Assembly: GCA_937871645.1 (NCBI GenBank)
Contig: CALMPZ010000273.1
Span: 1-10,453 of the forward strand
Source of the DNA: an uncultured Polymorphobacter sp.
GTDB taxonomy: Bacteria > Pseudomonadota > Alphaproteobacteria > Sphingomonadales > Sphingomonadaceae
Reading direction: 5' to 3'
DNA: 10,453 nt
Part shown: positions 1-6,255 of the stretch, piece by piece
Numbering within the stretch: the first letter of the stretch is position 1
How the letters are laid out: each line of letters starts with the position of its first letter
Program-made: the position numbers and the translations under genes
The notes under the pieces: generated by a model
Told to the model about the DNA's origin: nothing
What the model saw: the letters and a program-made list of their open reading frames with translations, nothing else
Databases searched by the model: none

Positions 1-1
1 C

Positions 2-235
2 GGGCTGGCGGGCGGGGTGTTGCCGGTCAATTTCTACACCGTGCCGCACGAATGTTCGGTGTGCTCGCCGTACTGGGGCAGCGCCGGTGAGCTCGCCGAA
101 GTTGTGGCACTGACGCAGGCCGGCAAGATCAAGCTGACGACGCAGCGCTTCAGCCTCGATCAGGCGGTGGCGGCGTACGACAAGCTGCACCACGGCCAGA
201 TCGCCGGGCGCGCGGTGGTGACGCCGAACGGTTAG
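2..235 (+). CDS. Zinc-type alcohol dehydrogenase, C-terminal fragment (5' end outside window)
   Basis: This is the last 77 residues of an open frame that enters from the left edge, so its start is not visible. The fragment has the features of the C-terminal part of the medium-chain, NAD(P)-dependent zinc alcohol dehydrogenase family. It shows the Rossmann-end segment GGVLPVNF, the stretch 'SPYWGSAGELAEVVAL', where family members typically have a G(S/N)xxEL helix, then 'GKIKLTTQRFSLDQAVAAYDKL', the usual substrate-domain return, and a final 'GRAVVTPNG'. The family oxidises alcohols or reduces aldehydes in the cytoplasm; the substrate cannot be read from this piece. Its TAG stop lies inside the 3' end of metW on the opposite strand, so no terminator-sized gap separates the two convergent genes. 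A GTG at 17 is in frame but falls within the conserved domain and is not the true start. Confidence 0.8.
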   Translation, partial: GLAGGVLPVNFYTVPHECSVCSPYWGSAGELAEVVALTQAGKIKLTTQRFSLDQAVAAYDKLHHGQIAGRAVVTPNG

Positions 236-822
236 GCGCGGCGCAGCACGAACACCGCCTGCTCGGCGAGCAGGTTGGCGAACACGCCGCCGCGCTGCTG
301 GCCACCCGACAGGAACGCCGCGCTTTCGATGACGAAGCCGTGTGCGGCGACGGTCGCGCGGAAGTCGTCGATCGTGCACAGGTGGATGTTGGGGGTTTCG
401 TGCCACGACACCGGCAGAGTCCGCGTCACCGGCATGCGGCCACCAAACAGCAGCGCCAGCCGCACGCGCCAATGGCCGAAATTGGGGAAGCTGACCACCG
501 CGCGCCGGCCGATGCGCAGCATTTCGCCGAGCACCGCGGCGGGCGCGCGCATCGCCTGCAGTGTGTTCGACAGGATGACGACGTCAAAGCCGTCGGCGGG
601 GTAGTCGACAAGGTCGGTGTCGGCATCGCCCTGCACGACCGACAGCCCGCGCCCGACGGCGCTCGCGACGTCCGCCGCATCGAGTTCGATGCCGCGGCCG
701 TCGATCGCCGCGGTGGCGCGCAGTTCGGAAAGCAGCGCACCGTCACCGCAGCCGATGTCGAGCACGCGCGCGCCCTGCGGCACGACGGCGGCAATCGCCG
801 CAAGGTCGGGGCGCAGGCTCAT
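232..822 (-). CDS. metW: Methionine biosynthesis protein MetW (methyltransferase-like)
   Basis: This 196-aa protein has the SAM-methyltransferase fold typical of MetW. The glycine-rich motif I is VLDIGCGDG (residues 20-28), followed by the acidic β2 end GIELD (44-48), the β4 strand '[10 protein letters not shown]' and the MetW signature pieces SFPNFGHW (111-118) and [15 protein letters not shown] (140-154). Its length is normal for MetW. In Pseudomonas putida metW is needed together with metX for homoserine acylation in methionine synthesis (established). Its molecular role, helper or modifier of MetX, is less certain. The ATG overlaps the metX stop as ATGA (819-822), so the two are probably translationally coupled. 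A Shine-Dalgarno-like GAAGG lies about 9 nt upstream, inside metX. The gene's TAA stop shares bases with the stop of the convergent dehydrogenase gene. Confidence 0.93.
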   Translation of the reverse strand: MSLRPDLAAIAAVVPQGARVLDIGCGDGALLSELRATAAIDGRGIELDAADVASAVGRGLSVVQGDADTDLVDYPADGFDVVILSNTLQAMRAPAAVLGEMLRIGRRAVVSFPNFGHWRVRLALLFGGRMPVTRTLPVSWHETPNIHLCTIDDFRATVAAHGFVIESAAFLSGGQQRGGVFANLLAEQAVFVLRRA

Positions 823-1955
823 GCGGTTGCGCCTTCGTTTTCTACCGCGCGCAGGAAGCCATCGACGACGCGGTTCATTTCGGGCGCATCGAGCAGGAAC
901 GCGTCATGGCCGTGCGGGCTTTCAAGCTCGACGAAGCTGACATGCGCGTTGGCGGCGTTGAGCGCGCGGACGATGCGCCGCGATTCGCTCGTCGGATACA
1001 GCCAGTCGCTGGTGAACGACACCAAGGCGAAGCGTGTTGCGGTGTTGGTGAAGGCGTTCGCCAGCCGGCCGCCGTGTGCTTCGGCCATGTCGAAATAGTC
1101 CATGGCGCGGGTGATGTAGAGGTAGGAGTTGGCGTCGAAGCGTTCGACGAAACTCAGGCCCTGGTGGCGCAGATAGGATTCAACTTGGAAGTCGGCGTCG
1201 AAACCGAAACTCAGCGCGTCGCGCGACTGCAGCCGGCGGCCGAACTTGGCGGTCAGGCCTTCTTCCGACAGATAGGTGATGTGCGCCGCCATGCGCGCCA
1301 CCGCCAGCCCCGCCGTCGGGGCGCCGACGCCGTAATAGTTGCCGCCCGCCCAGTTGGGGTCGGCCATGATCGCCTGGCGCCCGACTTCGTGGAAGGCGAT
1401 GTTCTGCGCCGAATGGCGCGCCGCGGTCGCAATGCCGACAACCGAGCGCACCCGCGCCGGATAGGTCGCGGCCCATTCGAGCGCCTGCATGCCGCCCATC
1501 GAGCCGCCGACGACCGCCAGCAATGTGCCGACGCCCAAGTGATCGAGCAACGCGGCTTGGGCGCGCACCATGTCGCGGATGGTAATGACCGGGAATGCCA
1601 TCGCGTAAGGCTTGCCAGTCGCGGGATCGCTGCTGCCCGGTCCGGTGCTGCCCATGCAGCCGCCAAGCACATTGGCGCAGACGATGAAGTGGCGGGCGGG
1701 GTCGATGGGCTTGCCTTCGCCGACGAGACGCGTCCACCAGCCCGGCTTGCCGGTGCGCGGGTGGTTCGCCGCGACATGCTGGTCGCCGGTCAGCGCGTGG
1801 CAGATCAGGATAGCGTTCGACGCATCGGCCTTGAGCTGGCCGTAGCTTTCATAGGCGATTTCGACGCTTGCCAGCGCCGCGCCGGAATCGAGCGCAAGCG
1901 GCACCGCCAGCGTCACCCGCCGGTCGAGCCCGAAGCGTTGGTCATGTGCGTTCAT
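819..1955 (-). CDS. metX: Homoserine O-acyltransferase (acetyl- or succinyl-transferase)
   Basis: This 378-aa α/β-hydrolase-fold enzyme activates L-homoserine with an acyl-CoA at the entry to methionine synthesis, in the cytoplasm. MetX hallmarks are CHALTGDQH (52-60), [17 protein letters not shown] (95-111) and the nucleophile elbow GGSMGG, with Ser152. The likely triad partners are Asp317 in SFTSDWLYP and His350 in SPHGHDAFL. Many MetX proteins use succinyl-CoA rather than acetyl-CoA, and I cannot decide the donor by eye. The open frame runs upstream to 2384, but the family's N-terminus ([16 protein letters not shown]) follows directly on the ATG at 1955. The upstream residues are low-complexity translation of the intergenic repeat and the antisense of the next gene, so I chose 1955. 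No clear Shine-Dalgarno precedes it. It forms an operon with metW (4-nt overlap) and is divergent from the amidohydrolase gene. Confidence 0.93.
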   Translation of the reverse strand: MNAHDQRFGLDRRVTLAVPLALDSGAALASVEIAYESYGQLKADASNAILICHALTGDQHVAANHPRTGKPGWWTRLVGEGKPIDPARHFIVCANVLGGCMGSTGPGSSDPATGKPYAMAFPVITIRDMVRAQAALLDHLGVGTLLAVVGGSMGGMQALEWAATYPARVRSVVGIATAARHSAQNIAFHEVGRQAIMADPNWAGGNYYGVGAPTAGLAVARMAAHITYLSEEGLTAKFGRRLQSRDALSFGFDADFQVESYLRHQGLSFVERFDANSYLYITRAMDYFDMAEAHGGRLANAFTNTATRFALVSFTSDWLYPTSESRRIVRALNAANAHVSFVELESPHGHDAFLLDAPEMNRVVDGFLRAVENEGATA

Positions 1956-2015
1956 CGCCCAAGCGGTTACGGGCTGCGACCGACGAGTGCAAGACTGGCG
2001 ACCATTCCAGTTCCT

Positions 2016-2101
2016 CCGCCTCCCCAGCGAAAGCTGGGGTCCATCGCTGCAAACGGCGCGCGGGTGGACAGGATGGGCCCCAGCTTGCGCTGGGGAGGCG
2101 G
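2016..2101. repeat. Inverted repeat pair with GNRA-loop hairpins, between divergent genes
   Basis: Arm 1 (2016-2044) and arm 2 (2073-2101, reverse complement) are 29 nt each and match at 27 positions, separated by 28 nt. Each arm contains its own hairpin with a 7-bp stem, CCCCAGC/GCTGGGG. The loop is GAAA in arm 1 and GCAA in arm 2 (read on the minus strand), both of the GNRA type. The pair lies in the 243-bp region between metX (-) and the amidohydrolase gene (+). The rest of that region is about 60 bp of metX leader and about 97 bp upstream of the amidohydrolase gene, with no other gene seen. It looks like a REP-like dispersed element. No terminator U-tract follows either arm. Confidence 0.85.
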
Positions 2102-2186
2102 GTTGAGAAGTGGTGCGACAGTGGACGGGCTTTGCCCTTCCGCAAACGTCAATCTGTGATACGCTGGCGGAAATAATCGAAATCTT

Positions 2187-2193
2187 GGGAGAG
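2187..2193 (+). promoter_or_regulatory. Ribosome binding site of the amidohydrolase gene
   Basis: GGGAGAG lies 5 nt upstream of the ATG at 2199 and is the best Shine-Dalgarno match in the window. It supports that start codon. A possible promoter further upstream (TTGCCC at 2132, GATACG at 2158) has poor spacing, about 20 nt, and is not claimed. Confidence 0.65.
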
Positions 2194-2198
2194 TCGAA

Positions 2199-3938
2199 AT
2201 GCATGATCTGGTCATTCGCGCCGGCACGATTGTCGATGGCAGCGGCGGCAAGCCCTACACTGGCGATGTCGCCATCGACGGCAACCGCATCAGCCTCGTC
2301 GGCACGGTAACCGCCAAAGGCCGCGAGGAAATCGACGCCACCGGCAAGATCGTCACGCCGGGCTTTGTCGACATCCACACGCATTATGACGGCCAGGCGA
2401 CCTGGGATTCCGAAATGGGCCCTTCATCGTGGCACGGTGTCACCACCGTCGTCATGGGCAATTGCGGCGTCGGCTTTGCGCCCGCCAAGCCCGACAAGCA
2501 TGATTGGCTGATCGGGCTGATGGAAGGCGTCGAGGATATCCCGGGCACCGCGCTCGCCGAAGGCATGACCTGGGACTGGGAGACCTTCCCGCAATACATG
2601 GACGCGCTCGAAAAGTTGCCGCGCACCGTCGATGTCGGCACCCACGTCCCGCACGGCGCGGTGCGCGCCTATGTGATGGGCGAACGCGGCGCCAACAACG
2701 AGGCACCGACCGAAACCGACATCGCGCAAATGTCGAAGATCGTCGAGGAAGGCCTGCGCGCCGGTGCGCTGGGCTTCTCGACGTCGCGCACCATTCTGCA
2801 CAAGTCGATCGACGGCGTGCTGGTGCCCGGCACTACCGCGACCAAGGAAGAACTGCTCGGCATCGGCCGCGCCATGGGCCGCGCCGGTCACGGCGTGTTC
2901 GAAATGGCGAGCGACCTCAAGCGCGAATGGAACGAGTTCGAATGGATGGGCGAGCTCAGCCGTGAAACCGGCATGCCCGTCACCTTTGCGGCGCTGCAGT
3001 CGATCGCCAAGGAACTGCCGCTCGACGAGCAGATTTCCGAAATGCGCGCGCAAAATGCCAAGGGCGCCAACATCGTCGCGCAGATCGCGCTGCGCGGTAA
3101 CGGCATCGTCATGGCGTGGCGCGGCACCGTCCACCCGTTCCGCCTCAAGCCCGCCTGGGCCGAAATCGCCGAGCTGCCGTGGGACGCGCAATACGCCAAG
3201 TTGCAGGATCCGGCGTTCCGGGCGCGGATGATTGCCGAGGAGTCGGTCTATCCCGAAACCGACGTGCTGCCGCTGCTGCAGATCGTCACCGGCGGCTGGT
3301 TCACCCAGTATGAAATGGACGAAGGCTTCAACTATGAGCCGACGCAAGCCGAATCGATCATGGCGCGCGCCGCCGCCAAGGGCGTCTCGGGCGCCGAATA
3401 TGCCTATGATTTGCTGATGCGCAACGACGGCGCGGGGTTCATCTATTTCCCGGTCCTCAACTACGCCGACGGCAATCTGAACTTCCTCGAATCGCTGCAG
3501 AACAGCGACGATTGCGTCAACTCGCTGTCCGACGGCGGCGCGCATTGCGGCACGATCTGCGACGCTGCCTCGCCGACGTTTATGCTCGAATATTGGGTGC
3601 GCGACCGCAAACAGGGCCGCATCACGCTGGAAAACGCGATTCGGCGCCAGTGCCGCGACACCGCGTTGCTCTACGGCCTGGCAGACCGCGGGCTGCTCGC
3701 ACCGGGCTATCTCGCCGACGTAAACGTCATCGACATGGACCGCATCAAGCTCGGCAAGCCGTGGCTGGCGTTCGACCTGCCGGCCGGCGGCAAGCGCCTG
3801 CTGCAAAAGGCCGAAGGTTATGTCGTGACGGTCAAGTCGGGCGAAGTCACCTTCCGCAACGGCGTGGTGCAGGCCGCGCGGCCGGGCCGCGTGATCCGCG
3901 GGCCGCAGTCGGCTGAACTGGCGATGGCGGCCGAGTAG
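2199..3938 (+). CDS. Amidohydrolase family protein, N-acyl-D-amino-acid deacylase type (divergent)
   Basis: This 579-aa metal-dependent hydrolase belongs to the amidohydrolase superfamily branch that includes D-aminoacylase. The N-terminal β-sandwich strand is [13 protein letters not shown] (4-16). The barrel begins with [10 protein letters not shown], giving His60 and His62 as metal ligands. Cys89 in GNCGVGFAP is spaced 29 residues from His60, matching the bridging cysteine of D-aminoacylase. Asp445 in SDGGAHCGT is the likely catalytic and metal-binding aspartate. The C-terminal sandwich (about 500-565) includes [12 protein letters not shown]. True D-aminoacylases have two more histidines, in YATHxR-like and SHxK-like segments. 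Here the corresponding stretches read VFEMASDLK (233-241) and VTFAALQS (261-268), with no histidine. It is also longer than the usual roughly 480-490 aa. Superfamily membership is firm, but the substrate and even deacylase activity are unproven. It has no signal peptide, so it is probably cytoplasmic. It is monocistronic and flanked on both sides by inverted repeats. Confidence 0.85.
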   Translation: MHDLVIRAGTIVDGSGGKPYTGDVAIDGNRISLVGTVTAKGREEIDATGKIVTPGFVDIHTHYDGQATWDSEMGPSSWHGVTTVVMGNCGVGFAPAKPDKHDWLIGLMEGVEDIPGTALAEGMTWDWETFPQYMDALEKLPRTVDVGTHVPHGAVRAYVMGERGANNEAPTETDIAQMSKIVEEGLRAGALGFSTSRTILHKSIDGVLVPGTTATKEELLGIGRAMGRAGHGVFEMASDLKREWNEFEWMGELSRETGMPVTFAALQSIAKELPLDEQISEMRAQNAKGANIVAQIALRGNGIVMAWRGTVHPFRLKPAWAEIAELPWDAQYAKLQDPAFRARMIAEESVYPETDVLPLLQIVTGGWFTQYEMDEGFNYEPTQAESIMARAAAKGVSGAEYAYDLLMRNDGAGFIYFPVLNYADGNLNFLESLQNSDDCVNSLSDGGAHCGTICDAASPTFMLEYWVRDRKQGRITLENAIRRQCRDTALLYGLADRGLLAPGYLADVNVIDMDRIKLGKPWLAFDLPAGGKRLLQKAEGYVVTVKSGEVTFRNGVVQAARPGRVIRGPQSAELAMAAE

Positions 3939-3950
3939 GGGACGGGAAGG

Positions 3951-4127
3951 GCCTCCGGCGGGCAGGGGTGACCCCTGCACCCATTGTTCTAGATTGATCG
4001 TCATCCCGGCGAAAGCCGGGACCCAGTCGGTGATGCAAGTGCAGGTCTAACCGACTGGGTCCCGGCTTTCGCCGGGATGACGAAAGGAAATTTATGGGTG
4101 CAGGCGTCACGCCTGCCCGCCGGAGGC
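3951..4127. repeat. Nested double inverted repeat (outer pair)
   Basis: The outer arms are 3951-3983 and 4095-4127, 33 nt each and matching at 31 positions as reverse complements. They enclose the separate perfect pair at 3999-4082. Each outer arm holds a 6-bp hairpin with a 3-nt loop: CAGGGG-TGA-CCCCTG at 3963-3977, and a CAGGCG/CGCCTG version in the other arm. The only two differences between the arms fall on bases that pair with each other in this hairpin, so pairing is kept in both. The element occupies most of the 271-bp region between the amidohydrolase gene and hisC. It begins 13 nt after the amidohydrolase stop and may limit read-through, but no U-tract is present. Confidence 0.88.
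3999..4082. repeat. Perfect inverted repeat pair (inner pair of the nested element)
   Basis: Arms 3999-4031 and 4050-4082 are 33-nt perfect reverse complements separated by 18 nt. Each arm also contains a short hairpin, CCCGGC-GAAA-GCCGGG, on the plus strand in the first arm and on the minus strand in the second. The hairpin has the same design as the repeat at 2016-2101 (CCC-N-GC stem with a GNRA loop, followed by GGG-N-CC), so the two are probably variants of one family. As RNA or single-stranded DNA, the 33-bp stem would be extremely stable. Confidence 0.92.
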
Positions 4128-4190
4128 TCTTTTCGCGCCCTCCATAGCGTAGCAGCCGACATGCGCCAGCGCTTGCCAGCGCCGCCGCAA

Positions 4191-4206
4191 CGCGGCAAAA
4201 GCCGCG
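4191..4206 (+). promoter_or_regulatory. Small hairpin immediately upstream of hisC start
   Basis: CGCGGC-AAAA-GCCGCG forms a perfect 6-bp stem with a 4-nt loop, ending 3 nt before the hisC ATG at 4210, where a Shine-Dalgarno would normally sit. No Shine-Dalgarno is visible there. It could affect translation initiation or could be a chance GC-rich palindrome. If hisC really starts at the in-frame ATG at 4228, the hairpin would lie 21 nt upstream of it. Confidence 0.3.
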
Positions 4207-4209
4207 GCC

Positions 4210-5319
4210 ATGACCAGCACCCCGAAGATGAAGCCGTGGATCGACGCGATTCACGCCTATACACCCGGCAAGTCGAAGCTCGACGGTATCGCCGAGCCCG
4301 TCAAATTGTCGTCGAACGAGAACCCGCTCGGGCCGAGTCCGAAGGCGATTGCCGCGATGGGCGCGATTGCCGGCCAGGCGCATCGCTACCCCGACGGCGC
4401 CTCGGTGGCGCTGCGCGAGGCGATTGCCGACCTGCACGGGTTGGAAGCCGACCGCATTGTCTGCGGCACAGGGTCGGACGAGATTTTGCAGTTGCTGGCG
4501 CTCGCCTATGCCAGCGTCGGCGATGAGGTGCTGTTCGCGCGTAACAGCTTCATGGTCTATCCGATTGCCGCGCGCCGTGCCGGGGCGACGCCGGTCGAAG
4601 CGGCTGACAGCGACTATGCCGCCGATGTCGATGCGCTGCTTGCCGCCGTCACGGAGCGCACGCGCATCGTCTATCTCGCCAACCCCAACAACCCGACCGG
4701 CACGCTGATTTCGGGCGCCGAAGTGCGGCGCCTGCACGCCGGGCTGCGCAGCGACATCGTGTTCGTCTATGACGCGGCCTACGCCGAATATATTGACGAC
4801 CCGGCATACGAGACGGGCTTCGAACTGGCGCGCGACCATGACAATGTCATCGTGACGCGGACATTTTCGAAGATTTACGGGCTGGCTGCCGAACGCATCG
4901 GCTGGGGCTATGGCGCGCCGGGCATCATCGACGCGGTCAACCGCATCCGCGGCCCGTTCAACGTGCCGAGCGCCGGCGGTGCGGGCGCGCTGGCCGCGAT
5001 TGCCGACCAGGACTGGATCGCCAAGTGCCGCAGCCACAATGCGCAGTGGCGGACATGGCTGGCGGGCGAAGTGGCGAGCATGGGCAATGCTGGCTTGCGC
5101 GCGATTCCGTCGGCGGGCAATTTCATCATGATCGAGTTCCCTGAAAGCGGGCCGGTGACTGCCGAGGGTGCCAACACGGCGTTGATGGCGGCAGGCTATC
5201 TGGTGCGCTGGCTGCCGGGGCAGGGGCTGGGGCGCTGCCTGCGCATTTCGATCGGCACCGAAGCCGAAACGCGCGGTGTTGCCGCCGCGCTGCGCGCCTA
5301 TGTCGAGGGCGCAGCGTAG
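4210..5319 (+). CDS. hisC: Histidinol-phosphate / aromatic aminotransferase (HisC-like)
   Basis: This 369-aa fold-type I PLP aminotransferase has normal HisC length. The N-terminal substrate loop is KLSSNENPLGPSP (32-44), the PLP-contacting segments are CGTGSDE (85-91) and ANPNNPTGT (157-165), Asp188 and Tyr191 lie in VYDAAYAEY, the Schiff-base lysine is Lys221 in TFSKIYGLAAERIG, and the C-terminal substrate arginine is Arg345 in LRISIG. HisC converts imidazole-acetol phosphate and glutamate to histidinol phosphate. Next to tyrC, as in Zymomonas mobilis where the equivalent enzyme is reported to act on both histidine and aromatic substrates, it probably also transaminates prephenate or 4-hydroxyphenylpyruvate. 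No other his genes are in the window. The start at 4210 is the first in-frame ATG; ATG 4228 is an alternative. Neither has a good Shine-Dalgarno. tyrC begins at the very next base after the stop. Confidence 0.92.
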   Translation: MTSTPKMKPWIDAIHAYTPGKSKLDGIAEPVKLSSNENPLGPSPKAIAAMGAIAGQAHRYPDGASVALREAIADLHGLEADRIVCGTGSDEILQLLALAYASVGDEVLFARNSFMVYPIAARRAGATPVEAADSDYAADVDALLAAVTERTRIVYLANPNNPTGTLISGAEVRRLHAGLRSDIVFVYDAAYAEYIDDPAYETGFELARDHDNVIVTRTFSKIYGLAAERIGWGYGAPGIIDAVNRIRGPFNVPSAGGAGALAAIADQDWIAKCRSHNAQWRTWLAGEVASMGNAGLRAIPSAGNFIMIEFPESGPVTAEGANTALMAAGYLVRWLPGQGLGRCLRISIGTEAETRGVAAALRAYVEGAA

Positions 5320-6234
5320 GTGCTGCCCTTCGAACGCGTCGCCATCATCGGCATGGGGCTGATCGGCTCGTCGCTGGCGCGCGCGGTGCGGGCGCTGATG
5401 CCGACGGTGCGCCTGACGGTGCATGACGCCGACGCCGATGTGCGCGCGCGTGTGCTGGCGCTCGATCTGGCGGATGATGTCACCGACACGGCGGGCGCGG
5501 CGGTGGTTGACGCCGACCTGGTGGTGCTGTGCGTGCCGGTGCGGGCGATGCGGGCGATTGCCGAAAGTTTCGCAGCGGACTTGAGCCCCGGCGCGGTCGT
5601 TTCCGACGTCGGCTCGGTCAAGGGCCAGGTGCTGAGCGATTTGGGCGCGGTGCTGCCCAAGGGTGTCGCGCTGGTGCCGGCGCATCCGGTGGCGGGTACC
5701 GAAAAGTCCGGCCCGGACGCGGGCTTTGCGACGCTGTTCGCCAATCGCTGGTGCATCCTGACGCCGGGGCCGGATGCCGATGCGGCCGCCGTCGCGCGTG
5801 TCGATGCCTTCTGGTCGCGGCTCGGCGCCAATGTCGAAATCATGACGCCGGCGCACCACGACATGGTGCTCGCGGTGACCAGCCATTTGCCGCATCTGAT
5901 CGCCTATTCGATCGTCGGCACCGCGTCGGATCTCGAGGGCGTGACGCGCTCCGAAGTCATCAAATATTCCGCCGGCGGTTTCCGCGATTTCACCCGCATC
6001 GCGGCGAGCGATCCGGTGATGTGGCGCGACGTGTTCCTGACCAACAAGGACGCGGTGCTCGACGTGCTGCAACGTTTCAGCGAGGATCTGACCGCGCTGC
6101 AACGCGCCATCCGCTGGGGCGACGGCGAATTTCTCGAGGCGCTGTTCACCCGCACCCGCGCGGTGCGGCGCACCATCATCGATGCGGGGCAGGACACCGA
6201 CGCCGACGACTTCGGCCGCCCGCACGGGAGCTGA
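5320..6234 (+). CDS. tyrC: Prephenate/arogenate (cyclohexadienyl) dehydrogenase
   Basis: This 304-aa cytoplasmic dehydrogenase oxidatively decarboxylates prephenate to 4-hydroxyphenylpyruvate and/or arogenate to tyrosine. It has an N-terminal Rossmann domain with GMGLIGSS (11-18). The acidic Asp36 at the end of β2 favours NAD+ over NADP+. Family motifs follow: VSDVGSVKG (94-102), AHPVAGTEKSG (121-131), TSHLPHL (187-193, helical domain histidines) and GGFRDFTRIA (219-228). There is no chorismate mutase or ACT domain, as expected for the short TyrC type, so feedback control through an ACT domain is not expected. The start is GTG at 5320, directly abutting the hisC TAG. GAGGGC lies about 9 nt upstream in the end of hisC, and the Rossmann strand begins six residues in, so this start fits well. 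It is probably co-transcribed and translationally coupled with hisC. Confidence 0.92.
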   Translation: MLPFERVAIIGMGLIGSSLARAVRALMPTVRLTVHDADADVRARVLALDLADDVTDTAGAAVVDADLVVLCVPVRAMRAIAESFAADLSPGAVVSDVGSVKGQVLSDLGAVLPKGVALVPAHPVAGTEKSGPDAGFATLFANRWCILTPGPDADAAAVARVDAFWSRLGANVEIMTPAHHDMVLAVTSHLPHLIAYSIVGTASDLEGVTRSEVIKYSAGGFRDFTRIAASDPVMWRDVFLTNKDAVLDVLQRFSEDLTALQRAIRWGDGEFLEALFTRTRAVRRTIIDAGQDTDADDFGRPHGS

Positions 6235-6255
6235 AGCGCAGCGCAAGCGCACCCT

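Noticed and set aside
906..2159. Plus-strand open frame (417 codons) opposite metX
   Set aside because: It has no family motif and is biased to Arg/Val/Ala/Gly as expected for antisense of a GC-rich gene. It also reads through the repeat at 2016-2101.
1956..2198. SAM-responsive riboswitch upstream of metX
   Set aside because: Alphaproteobacterial met genes can carry SAM-II elements, but I saw none of the expected conserved core on the minus strand. The only structure is the mirrored repeat.
1956..2384. 143-residue N-terminal extension of MetX
   Set aside because: The extension is translated from the inverted repeat and from the antisense of the amidohydrolase start. MetX homology begins just after the ATG at 1955.
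2424..4004. Minus-strand open frame (526 codons) antisense to the amidohydrolase gene
   Set aside because: It has the composition of a shadow frame, no recognisable motif and no ribosome site. The plus-strand gene carries clear catalytic motifs.
3951..4127. Insertion sequence or MITE with target duplication
   Set aside because: The flanks of both the outer and inner repeat pairs show no convincing direct duplication and there is no transposase. It is therefore listed as a repeat only.
4128..4209. Histidine or aromatic leader-peptide attenuator before hisC
   Set aside because: No short frame with a run of His, Tyr or Phe codons and no terminator/antiterminator pair with a U-tract was found.
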